Shown here in pieces: positions 18,433 through 26,143 of a DNA stretch of 64,000 nucleotides. Made by a program: the position numbers and the translations under genes. Below the pieces are notes generated by a model. It ran no database searches and was not told where the DNA came from. It saw nothing but the letters and a program-made list of their open reading frames with translations. The DNA lies in assembly GCA_963700865.1 (NCBI GenBank), contig CAVOZC010000001.1, positions 496,001-560,000 on the forward strand. Reading direction: 5' to 3'. The DNA is from CAVOGJ01 sp963700865. GTDB lineage: Bacteria; Planctomycetota; Planctomycetia; Pirellulales; Pirellulaceae. Every line of letters starts with the position of its first letter. The stretch's first letter is position 1.

Positions 18433-19785
18433 TTAAACACTCACTTCCTCCGCCACCAACGCCTGGTACTGACCGGGGACCGGGATCGGATAGTTGCCCC
18501 GCACATCGGGCAAGACGGGCGGCTCGTCGTCAAAGCTGGTGAGCTGGTCGACCGGGGACACCACCGCGCCTCGCTCGAGCGCGTCCTGCATCGTGATATT
18601 GGCCCCCGAGTACGTGGCCATGCGTCCGAGAATCGCCGTCATCGTGCTCATGGCTCCATACTCGGCCTCATTGGGGATCACGCCCTTCCGCAGATCGGCG
18701 AACAGATCGTGATGTTCTTGCTGATGTCCGTTGCCGCCTCCGCTGCCATAGCGGTAGAGCGAACTTCCGTCGGGCGCGTAGAGTTGGGCGTTACTGATAT
18801 TGGCCGAGCCCTTGGTACCATGCGCGAACTCGGCCACGGCATTCCAGCAGCCTTCGATATGTCGACACTGGCTGAACATTTTTGATCCATCCTCGTACGT
18901 GAACTCGACGAAATGATGATCAAAAATCTGACCGTGGTCCTTGCCGCGACGGACTTCACGACCTCCCTGTCCGTTGGCCGACACCGGAAAAGCCTGTTTC
19001 ACCCAGTTGATGACATCCAGATTATGGATGTGCTGTTCGACGATATGATCGCCGCACAGCCAGTTGAAGTAGTACCAATTGCGCATCTGGTAGGCCATCT
19101 CGGTTTGCCCTTCGCTGCGGGGTCGAGTCCAGACGCCCGCGCCATTCCAATAGGCGCGTCCCAGGATAATATCTCCAATCATTCCATCCTGGATGCGTTG
19201 CACCGTTTCCCGATAAGCCGGTTCGTGGCGTCGTTGCAATCCCACGGCGACCGCGAGGGATTTTTCCTTGGCATCCCTGGCACTGGCCAGAACGCGTTTG
19301 ACCCCGGCCGCATCGACGGCAACGGGCTTTTCCATGAAAACGTGCTTCCCAGCGCGTACGGCGGCCTCGAAGTGCAGCGGCCGGAATCCGGGTGGCGTGG
19401 CCAGGATGACAAGATCGATGTCGGAATCGAGGACCCGCTGATAACCATCGAAACCGACAAACTGGCGTTCGGGAGGCACGTCCAATTTGTCCTGGTGTTC
19501 GCGGGATAAGCCGCGGAGGCAAGCCTTGAGGCGATCCTCGAACGCATCGGCAACCGCGACCAGCCGCGTGGGGCCGCTCGTATTCATGGCCTCATTCGCC
19601 GCCCCGGTCCCCCGGCCGCCGCAGCCGACGAGTCCGATGCGAATGGTTTCGTCTCCGGCCGCGTGCGCCGATCGCGCCACGCTCAGCTGACCGGCTACGG
19701 CAGTGCCTGCTACGATGAGCGAGGTATCCTTGATGAACTTGCGGCGATTCTGCGACTTCGCCTGGCCTTCCTGGGGTAATGGCAT
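18433..19785 (-). CDS. Gfo/Idh/MocA-family oxidoreductase, Tat-exported
   Basis: About 450 residues. The N-terminus is a Tat signal (NRRKFIKDTSLIVAGTAVAG, Ala-rich end ARSAHA), as is usual for planctomycete members of this family. A Rossmann fold follows with GLVGCGGRGTGAANEA, then MEKPVAVD, the classic EKP catalytic motif, near residue 150. These enzymes oxidise or rearrange sugars with NAD(P); in planctomycetes many act on heteropolysaccharides, but the substrate here is unknown. The gene is divergent from the ApbE gene with only 27 bases between, so regulatory elements must be compact. Confidence 0.9.
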   Translation of the reverse strand: MPLPQEGQAKSQNRRKFIKDTSLIVAGTAVAGQLSVARSAHAAGDETIRIGLVGCGGRGTGAANEAMNTSGPTRLVAVADAFEDRLKACLRGLSREHQDKLDVPPERQFVGFDGYQRVLDSDIDLVILATPPGFRPLHFEAAVRAGKHVFMEKPVAVDAAGVKRVLASARDAKEKSLAVAVGLQRRHEPAYRETVQRIQDGMIGDIILGRAYWNGAGVWTRPRSEGQTEMAYQMRNWYYFNWLCGDHIVEQHIHNLDVINWVKQAFPVSANGQGGREVRRGKDHGQIFDHHFVEFTYEDGSKMFSQCRHIEGCWNAVAEFAHGTKGSANISNAQLYAPDGSSLYRYGSGGGNGHQQEHHDLFADLRKGVIPNEAEYGAMSTMTAILGRMATYSGANITMQDALERGAVVSPVDQLTSFDDEPPVLPDVRGNYPIPVPGQYQALVAEEVSV

Positions 19786-19812
19786 GCCGATCTCCCTGAG
19801 CGATGACCTGGA

Positions 19813-21033
19813 GTGACCTTGAAATTGAAACGACTAGAAACACAAGTCGACCGTGATGCGCCGTGGCCGTCGCACGTCCGACGTCGCATCTTCGTTTGGT
19901 TTGCCTTGGTCCACCTTATCCCGGCAATGCCTGGGAACGGCCAAACGCAGACCTTGCAGCGCTTCCGCTACGAAAAATTCATGCTCGGTTCGCAGCTGCG
20001 AATCGTATTTTACGCCTCGGACGAACCGGTCGCAAATAAGGCGTCGGCCGCGGCCTTCGATCGAGTTGCACAATTGGATCAGAAACTGAGCAATTATCGC
20101 TCGGACAGCGAATTGATGACCGCGTTGTCGGCGCTCCACCGGGCGGGCCCTCTGCCATCCTCCCCGGGAAACGTGGTCACTGTTTCGGCCGACTTGGGAC
20201 GTGTGTTGCTGGCGGCGCAGGGCTGGTACCGCCGATCGGATGGAATTTTCGATCCCACGGTGGCACCCCTCACGCGGCTTTGGAAACGGGCCATTCGCCG
20301 TGGCAGCTTGCCGTCGGCCGAGCGGTTGACGCGCGCGCGACGGCAGGTCGGCTTGGACCGCCTGTGCCTGGACGAGACGGGAAGCACGATCGGATTGAAG
20401 CCGAGCGACGACGCCGCGTTCGAACTCGATTTGGGAGGTATTGCCAAGGGTTACATCGCCGACGAGGCGTTGGCCACGTTGCGGCGATTCGATATTGATC
20501 GGGCCTTGATCGACGCGGGTGGCGACCTCGCGGTGGGCGTGGCACCGCCCGAAACGGACGGCTGGCGGATCGGCTTTGACGTGGAACGGCCGGCGCGTTC
20601 CCTGGTGGCGGGCAGCGAGCCGCTTGCGACCGGGCGGCACGAGTTGCAGTTGCAGCGTTGTGGGGTGGCTACATCCGGGGGCCGCTTTCAATCGGTGGAG
20701 ATCGACGGGAAACGGTACTCGCACCTGGTGAACCCGCTGACGGGCGAGAGTGTCTCGCAACCGGCGACGGTCACGGTGATTGCGTCCACGGCAATGGATG
20801 CGGACGCGTTGGCAACATGCGTGAGCATCCTGGGCCCGGCGCGGGGCCTGGAGCTGACTTGTCTCTCATCGGCGGAGGCGCTGGTGACGCACAAAGAGCC
20901 GGAGGAGGGAGCGATGACGGCCGGTTTTCGCAAGTTTGTGGTGGGGCCGGCAGGTCGCTCAGCTCGGTTTTGGCCTTTTTCGCCAAACCAAGGCCACGTT
21001 CGCGGGCCCCCGCGCCTTGCAGGTGGAACGTGA
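19813..21033 (+). CDS. apbE: FAD:protein FMN transferase
   Basis: About 406 residues. It covalently attaches FMN to target proteins outside the cytoplasm. Visible motifs: LDQKLSNYRSDSEL, GIFDPTVAPL, DLGGIAKGYIADEAL, ALIDAGGDLAVG, SGGRFQSVEIDGKRYSHLV (split SGGRFQS and KRYSHLVNPLTGE) and STAMDADALAT. The N-terminus has a signal-like stretch (FVWFALVHLIPAMPGNG). The GTG at 19813 is the first possible start; the exact start is uncertain. The last 30 or so residues are Arg/Pro-rich and overlap the approach to the tRNA gene. No RnfG or NqrC target is in view. Confidence 0.88.
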   Translation: MTLKLKRLETQVDRDAPWPSHVRRRIFVWFALVHLIPAMPGNGQTQTLQRFRYEKFMLGSQLRIVFYASDEPVANKASAAAFDRVAQLDQKLSNYRSDSELMTALSALHRAGPLPSSPGNVVTVSADLGRVLLAAQGWYRRSDGIFDPTVAPLTRLWKRAIRRGSLPSAERLTRARRQVGLDRLCLDETGSTIGLKPSDDAAFELDLGGIAKGYIADEALATLRRFDIDRALIDAGGDLAVGVAPPETDGWRIGFDVERPARSLVAGSEPLATGRHELQLQRCGVATSGGRFQSVEIDGKRYSHLVNPLTGESVSQPATVTVIASTAMDADALATCVSILGPARGLELTCLSSAEALVTHKEPEEGAMTAGFRKFVVGPAGRSARFWPFSPNQGHVRGPPRLAGGT

Positions 21034-21057
21034 ATCGAGCAAAATAGCGGTTTCTCG

Positions 21058-21144
21058 GGAGAGGTGGCTGAGTGGTCGAAAGCGCGGGTTTGCTAAATCC
21101 GTGACCTGGTAACGGGTCCGCAGGTTCGAATCCTGTCCTCTCCG
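21058..21144 (+). tRNA. tRNA-Ser (anticodon GCU)
   Basis: Acceptor arms GGAGAGG (21058-21064) and CCTCTCC (21137-21143) pair perfectly, with discriminator G at 21144. The anticodon loop reads TTGCTAA, giving GCT, for serine codons AGC and AGT. A long variable arm, as expected for a class II tRNA, and the T-loop GGTTCGAATCC are present. CCA is not encoded. Confidence 0.95.
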
Positions 21145-21175
21145 CTCGGGCCCGTTTTTGGGCCCGGCTGAATCG

Positions 21176-21215
21176 CGCTAAGTAGTTATCACACAACTAC
21201 TTAGCGTTTTCTTTT
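21176..21215 (+). terminator. Intrinsic terminator after tRNA-Ser
   Basis: A perfect 12-bp stem, CGCTAAGTAGTT (21176-21187) and AACTACTTAGCG (21195-21206), encloses a 7-base loop and is followed by TTTTCTTTT. A second GC hairpin (CGGGCCC, loop GTTTTT, GGGCCCG) lies just upstream at 21147-21166. Confidence 0.9.
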
Positions 21216-21471
21216 CCGCGGCGGATTTTCACGCCTGGTGTCAATTTGGTGCCAATCGGGTGCACCGAAAGGACCCAACATGGGCGCGTCGTACCGCAAT
21301 GCTCACCACCCAACTCATCGCCAATCCCAACGTCGAGCCGCCCCCGCCCGCCGCGAACGGATCGGAAAACGGACGGCTGCCATCCTCTCCGCGTGATTCA
21401 CCGATGCGGCAGGCCTTGTCTTGGCGTAAGTGCCGCACTTCAGCACGCCTCTAAGAGCGACGAACCGCTTA

Positions 21472-21695
21472 CTCGCCTCGTTAGACCGCAAGCCAGAGAA
21501 GAATGCCGGCTTTGAGGGTTTGGGCTCGGCAGAATCAACCGGCATGCTTCGGCGGCGTGCGCGTTTCGCCAGACATCCAATCACCACCAGGAAACGCGCA
21601 CGCCGCCAGAGCCCACCGGCTTCGTTCTTGCGCAGTGGTTCGGTGTCCCTGGAGGGCTCTTCCGGCTCGCGGTCCAACGAAGCCCGTTGTACCCT
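21472..21695. repeat. Single copy of the nested-palindrome repeat unit
   Basis: About 220 bases closely related to one unit of the array at 31241-33070. It has the same order of paired arms: outer TCGTTAGACCGC and GCGGTCCAACGA, an ATGCCGG and CCGGCATG pair, GGCGGCGTGCGCGTTTC with GAAACGCGCACGCCGCC, and an AGAGCCC and GGGCTCT pair. Differences in arms are often compensated. Some variants, such as the GGTTCGGTGTCCCTGGAGGG segment, are shared only with the left edge of the array. Open frames within it are by-products of the palindromes. Confidence 0.85.
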
Positions 21696-22361
21696 ACCCG
21701 ACTAGGCACTTCTGTTGGGGGCGTTTATGAGTCGTCCGCTCGGCCCATTTAGAATTGCGCAGCGGCCGGACCGTCCCGATGTGTAGTTTTGCATTTTTGA
21801 AGGAAAAAGTTCTGAGTTGATGTTGGTAGCGTGTCTCATCGGCGAATTCTGGACCGCCTGCTTCAGTTGGGGTGTGTCGCCGGGCGCACACCTGGCCAAG
21901 TCACCGTAATTCCGTTGACTGCCTCGCACCTCCGCCGGAAAACATTTCGGAGCGTATGCCGGCAGCCTCTCGAATTCGACCTGCTTGAGTCAGTAGGCAG
22001 AAGCTGCATAGCCGCCACACGATGCATAACGCAAAAAACGTTATCCGTGTGAAAGACTACGTCTGGCAGTTGATTCCTAAACCAGCACCACGCCGATTCG
22101 TCGAAGCCGCATCCCACAGGTTGCGGTTATAGCGGCTTCCCGAGCCCAAGGGATCTCGGACATTGCCAATTGACGGCCATTGCAGTCACGTGGGCACGGC
22201 CAGCACCAAGAAGTCAAGATCGATGCGATTCACCTCGCGGGCGCGACACCAGTGTCCTTCCTCGCGCACTGTCAACTCATGGGCGGAGAATTCAGGCTCC
22301 GTGCCTGGACCGCACTGCGAACCGAAGGCACCGCCTCGTCAGGCTGGCTCTTTCTGGTGGG
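21696..22361. other. Intergenic region, nothing recognised
   Basis: About 665 bases between the repeat copy and the dockerin/PEP-CTERM gene. The short open frames here do not resemble proteins, and I see no hairpin, tRNA or repeat. The same holds for 21216-21471 on the other side of the repeat. Confidence 0.4.
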
Positions 22362-23414
22362 CTACGAGACTGAGGTAAATGACGGGGCGTCTATACCCGT
22401 GTGCCGCTTCCGTCGGAACGCGGCGAGCAGCCCAAGAAGCATGACCGAGACGGCTGGTTCCGGCACCAGGACGCTTCCGCCAGCAGATGTGAACTTGACG
22501 CCATTCCACAAATTAAAGTCGGACGTGTCCACGACTCCGTCAGTATTGAAATCGCCGCGACACCAGGCGGCGACACTCGTAAACTTGTTCTGGTTCCACA
22601 GGTTAAAATCGGAGGTGTCCACAAGACCATCGAGATTGGCATCCGCCGGAAGAAAAGGCGCACCACCTGTCGGACTCCCCGGTTGGGCACCGGCGAGCCG
22701 CAACCACTCGGTCACGTCGTTGGAGTTGACGACCCCATCGAAGTTCAGGTCGTATAACGAACCACCCCCGCCCGCCACGACGGCGGACGTCAGTTGGTCG
22801 ACATCGTCACAGTCCAAACTGCCATCGAAGTTGAAATCCCCAGAAGTCTCTTCCTCTTCCCCGAGAATGACGAGGGGACCCCAAATAGTGCTCCCTGGCG
22901 CCGCAAATGCAAAATTAACGGCCATCTCGACCGTAGAGTTCAGATAGCCGACGCCAAAGTCGCTCCGCTCCAGACCAGGCGTAATCTGCAACAAGTCAAT
23001 CGGACTCGAAGAGATCGGCAAAAACGAACCACCTGACGTTATCCCGTTTAGGGAGACCATGCCGTCGAAGTATGCACTCTGCCAAGCAAGTCCGTTATCA
23101 ATATCAAACACTGGCAAAAATTGCGTCACTGGTTGAAAACTTGGCACCAGAATTTGCAAGGCGATCATTCCCACGTCATCGCCACCAATCGTGACATTGT
23201 CGGACGAATCGACCATGCGATTGGCCCCGGAATTCAAGAGGGAAATGATACCGGTAAAAGGGTCGTACGTGACGACCGGCGCCAACGGAACGGCGGACCC
23301 AGGATTCGTCACAGCTCCACCGTCGTTGATCCATTGGGCCGTCGCCGCATGACCAAGGAACAGACACAACATCATTCCCAAGACCGCACCGCCACTCGTC
23401 GACCACCGGCTCAT
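22362..23414 (-). CDS. Secreted protein with dockerin-type repeats and PEP-CTERM anchor
   Basis: About 350 residues from ATG 23414 (an ATG at 23453 would add 13). Signal peptide SGGAVLGMMLCLFLGHAATAQ, a non-recognised beta-rich region to about residue 185, then four Ca-binding EF-like dockerin segments: DFNFDGSLDCDDVD, DLNFDGVVNSNDVTEW, DANLDGLVDTSDFNLW and DFNTDGVVDTSDFNLW. A PEP-CTERM sorting tail ends it (VPEPAVSVMLLGLLAAFRRKR). The tail directs exosortase processing and surface anchoring. Dockerin-like pairs in planctomycetes occur on many secreted proteins without cellulosomes, so the binding partner is unknown. Confidence 0.85.
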   Translation of the reverse strand: MSRWSTSGGAVLGMMLCLFLGHAATAQWINDGGAVTNPGSAVPLAPVVTYDPFTGIISLLNSGANRMVDSSDNVTIGGDDVGMIALQILVPSFQPVTQFLPVFDIDNGLAWQSAYFDGMVSLNGITSGGSFLPISSSPIDLLQITPGLERSDFGVGYLNSTVEMAVNFAFAAPGSTIWGPLVILGEEEETSGDFNFDGSLDCDDVDQLTSAVVAGGGGSLYDLNFDGVVNSNDVTEWLRLAGAQPGSPTGGAPFLPADANLDGLVDTSDFNLWNQNKFTSVAAWCRGDFNTDGVVDTSDFNLWNGVKFTSAGGSVLVPEPAVSVMLLGLLAAFRRKRHTGIDAPSFTSVS

Positions 23415-23779
23415 AAGACTCTCCTGAAAGGGCTCGAATTGCTCGGGCTTCACGCGTTACGGCAGCCGCCAAGATGCTGGCAATGCTCGAAGACGTACCG
23501 AAGAAGTAGCTCGCTACGTCCGCACGGCACGCGACCCAACCACACGCTCGACATCCGAACTGGTGTCGAGCGTCGGCGATGATAGCCGCCCGCATCTGGC
23601 AAAACAAGACAACGAAATTGCATGTACATTTGCACGCGAAAAATGCCAGAAAGTGAAAGATTTTCGGGCCCCTGCGGGCTGCCGGTATGCACCGCGCGTG
23701 ACGGCTTGATATCGATCCGGTGCCGCTCAGCCGACGAGTACCAGGATGGGACCCGGGCGACGCCGACGATTTCAAAGCG

Positions 23780-24049
23780 GTGACATCCGCCACCACGTCG
23801 TCGAAGGGACCGACATGCTGCCAAGAAGCCAGTGCTTCTGCGTAATGCAGTGAGGTTGGGCTGTTGTCACTCAGCTCGCGAAGCATCTGTCCGGACTCGC
23901 GAAACAATTCGCGGGCCAGGGATGTCCAACCCGACCTGGCACAGACGGTCAAGCAGCGGGCACCCGCACTTCCGTTCACCACGGAGCCAGGATGGTCCCT
24001 TTTGCTCTCAATCGGAAGGATCGTGATGGTTGGTTGGCTTGTGGTTCAC
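23780..24049 (-). pseudogene. Remnant of a serine/threonine kinase gene (two ends only)
   Basis: On the minus strand the upstream sigma gene ends in GTGA, the same overlapping start used by the kinase at 26140. It then encodes only 13 residues (NHKPTNHHDPSD, similar to the kinase start SCDKPTGNHPSG) before a stop. About 80 bases further on, ARELFRESGQMLRELSDN and PFDDVV (about 23791-23925) match the extreme C-terminus of the kinase ending at 28448 (SRELFDISGRMWRELCDN, PFDDLL). The whole catalytic body, about 2 kb in the paralogue, is missing. This is a deletion remnant. Confidence 0.75.
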
Positions 24050-24690
24050 GGCAATCTTCTCGCTTCCTTTACGACTTCCTCCTTCAAGCGATTGATGGCA
24101 CGTTGGATGAGCATACGAACGGCATTTTTGTTGGAGTTCAACCGCTCCGCCAGCTGATCGAGCGACTCCTGCTCTTCGAAGTAAGAGCGAATGGCTGCCT
24201 GATAGTGAGCGGGAAGCGCCTGAAGACATTTTTGCACCGTATGCCACCGGCGTTCGAGTTCCTCGGCGGATGCGGTCGCTATGTCGCCAGCGAACCGGCC
24301 GACCGCACGCGACCGTTGCCAGAATTCGCGAGAATCAAGTTCATCCAGCGGCAATTCCAACTCGGGGTTTCGACGATCAGCGAACCGATACTTACGCCGA
24401 TCCCGGATGACATTTCTTACGATCGTGGCGAGCCAGGATTCGAACTCGGCGAGACTGCGGCAATCAAACCACTCGGCGTTCTTACCGACGCGAACCATCG
24501 ATTCCTGAACCGCGGAAGAAATGACAGCGTCTCCGAGTTCTCGTTTTTCCAACTCGCGGGCCGCCAGCAAACGGAGCGAGTCTCGATACAGGCTGGCCAG
24601 TTCCAGTAACGAACCGGTTTGCCGCTCGGCTGCCGCGTCGAAAAGCTGCTGAGCCAGCTCGCGATCGTGAGGCTGAAGCGATCGTCCCAC
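24046..24690 (-). CDS. ECF-type sigma-70 factor (planctomycete kinase-associated)
   Basis: About 214 residues. Region 2 is SLAEFESWLATIVRNVIRD with the following basic RRKYRFADRR. Region 4 is a helix-turn-helix, LPAHYQAAIRSYFEEQESLD then RLNSNKNAVRMLIQRAINRL. This is the class of sigma factors paired with Hanks-type kinases in planctomycetes. It is intact, but its kinase partner, which would overlap the stop codon by GTGA, has been deleted to a remnant. A truncated paralogue lies at 25901. Targets are unknown. Confidence 0.88.
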   Translation of the reverse strand: MGRSLQPHDRELAQQLFDAAAERQTGSLLELASLYRDSLRLLAARELEKRELGDAVISSAVQESMVRVGKNAEWFDCRSLAEFESWLATIVRNVIRDRRKYRFADRRNPELELPLDELDSREFWQRSRAVGRFAGDIATASAEELERRWHTVQKCLQALPAHYQAAIRSYFEEQESLDQLAERLNSNKNAVRMLIQRAINRLKEEVVKEARRLP

Positions 24691-25490
24691 GGAAAACAGC
24701 CCTTGATGGCAGACGGAAAGGCGATGCCGGATTCCCGGATCGACGGCGAATCAACAAACGGGGCGGATCGACGTTTGAATGAGCCGCTCCCGAATTTTAG
24801 TTACCGTTTGCCGCTACCAGAAGTCCCGACGCGCGAATCTCGAAATTCGGCTGGAGAAGCCTTGCCGGCGCGATTTTCCCGCCAATTCGGGCAGACATGG
24901 GGCCGGCGGGCCGTTGCGCGGCAGCGGTTCGGGCCCCGAAGAATCTTTCGAAAAATCCCGTTTTGTGCGTGCAAACCGCTAAGCAATTTCGTTGTCTCAC
25001 GGCCCGTGCTTGCCAGCTGGCAACGGTACGATATCCTGCAACTCACGACGATCGCTTCTTGAACCCCATCGCTTCTCACTGATGGCTTGTGCCAGAGGAG
25101 CAATAACGTAAGCGACCGTTGCTTGCCACCTCTTGTTTGGGAACCTAAGGACGCCTTGGGCGAGGATGCCCAAGGCGTCGTCCCCTTGCTCCTCCGCTTC
25201 GACGCCTTCTTCCGACGTCCGTGCTCCTAGGATTCCGACTCGGCCAACTTCTGAGGCGGTCATCGGAAGTGGCCACGCGATCGAACTCCCGCCACGTCCG
25301 TGGAGGACGGTGCTCTCCATCGCCCATCCGTGCCTGAAGCGTTCAGCAGCTGTCGAACTGGTTGCGATCACTGACCGTTTGGCGTAAAACGTCACCCGCC
25401 AGATTTCCATCGATGTCCCGTTCCATTTGGCAACTCGCGACTCAACACGAGCTAACCATGCGCTGATCTCGCTGGATTTCAGTCGACCGA
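24691..25490. other. Gene-poor spacer between the two sigma/kinase loci
   Basis: About 800 bases. It must contain the promoter of the leftward sigma gene. Open frames exist (for example minus strand 24997-25545, 182 residues with EEGVEAEEQGDDALGILAQG), but neither strand shows a recognisable domain and both readings look like possible shadows. A short hairpin lies at about 25151-25178 (GACGCCTTGGGC, GCCCAAGGCGTC). I do not call a gene. Confidence 0.4.
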
Positions 25491-25532
25491 TTGTCTGAAG
25501 GGTCGGGCCAAGTTTTCCCCAAGGGTGCGGAC

Positions 25533-25811
25533 ATGCCAACTCCACGTCCGTCGAAACAGGGTGCGGGTGTCTCGCTTGATCAACAGCGGCGTATTGATCA
25601 GGCCTGCGACCGTTTTGAATCCGCCTTGATCGCGGGGCACCAACCGGTCATCGAGCAATTTCTCGCCGAGCTGGAAGACATTCCTCGGCCGCCTGTACTT
25701 CATCACCTGCTCGACGGCGAAATCGACTACCGGTTGCGGCAGGGGATACCGGTCGATGGCAACGGCTGGGTCTGGCAAGCGGCCTTCATCGCGACTAAAG
25801 TAAAAACTTGA
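25533..25811 (+). pseudogene. N-terminal fragment of a planctomycete Ser/Thr kinase
   Basis: About 92 residues. The part IDQACDRFESALIAGHQPVI, then EQFLAELEDIPRPP and EIDYRLRQG, matches the N-terminal extension typical of planctomycete kinases (a helical segment describing sequence order before the catalytic domain). It stops before any kinase motif, and the last residues (VWQAAFIATKVKT) look unrelated. It sits 90 bases before the truncated sigma gene, so it is a stray kinase 5' end left by rearrangement in this locus. Confidence 0.6.
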
Positions 25812-25900
25812 GGGCGTGATCTCTCGTCGATCGTCTTTCGCACTCGTGATGTCATGTGAAGTCTCAGGTAGATTGAGTCAATAGTTTTCGAAGCGAAACG

Positions 25901-26143
25901 ATGGCAACACGAATCGAGCCTCAAGACGGCGAACTTGCTGGCCAGCTCTTTGCGGCCGCCCAAGACAGGCGGGACCAAGCATTGGTCCCGCTGGCAAATC
26001 TTTACCGCGACTCGCTGCGAGCCCTGGCGACCCGCGAGTTGGGAAAGCACAAGCTGGGGGCCGCCTGTGTTTCGTCGGTCATCCAACGGGCCATCAAACG
26101 CCTGAAAACCGAAGTCGCACGTGCCATGAGAACGCTGTCGTGA
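25901..26143 (+). pseudogene. ECF sigma factor with internal in-frame deletion
   Basis: Only 80 residues. The first 58 (DGELAGQLFAAAQDRRDQAL, LANLYRDSLRALATRELGKH) align with the start of the intact sigma factor at 24046-24690. The last 20 (VIQRAIKRLKTEVARAMRTL) align with its extreme C-terminus. About 125 residues in between, covering region 2 and most of region 4, are absent, yet the frame is kept. Promoter binding should be lost. The stop overlaps the kinase start (GTGA at 26140), so translational coupling to the kinase is preserved, which may be why the frame survived. Confidence 0.8.

Noticed and set aside
21058..22361. Integrated element at tRNA-Ser
   Set aside because: I looked for an integrase and for a duplicated 3' tRNA end downstream and saw neither within the window.
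22180..22947. Open frame of 255 codons on the plus strand
   Set aside because: It is the mirror of the dockerin/PEP-CTERM gene on the minus strand, which has clear repeats and signals.
24997..25545. 182-codon minus-strand frame and 84-codon plus-strand frame
   Set aside because: Neither shows a domain, signal or ribosome binding site; they may shadow each other. Left as unresolved spacer.
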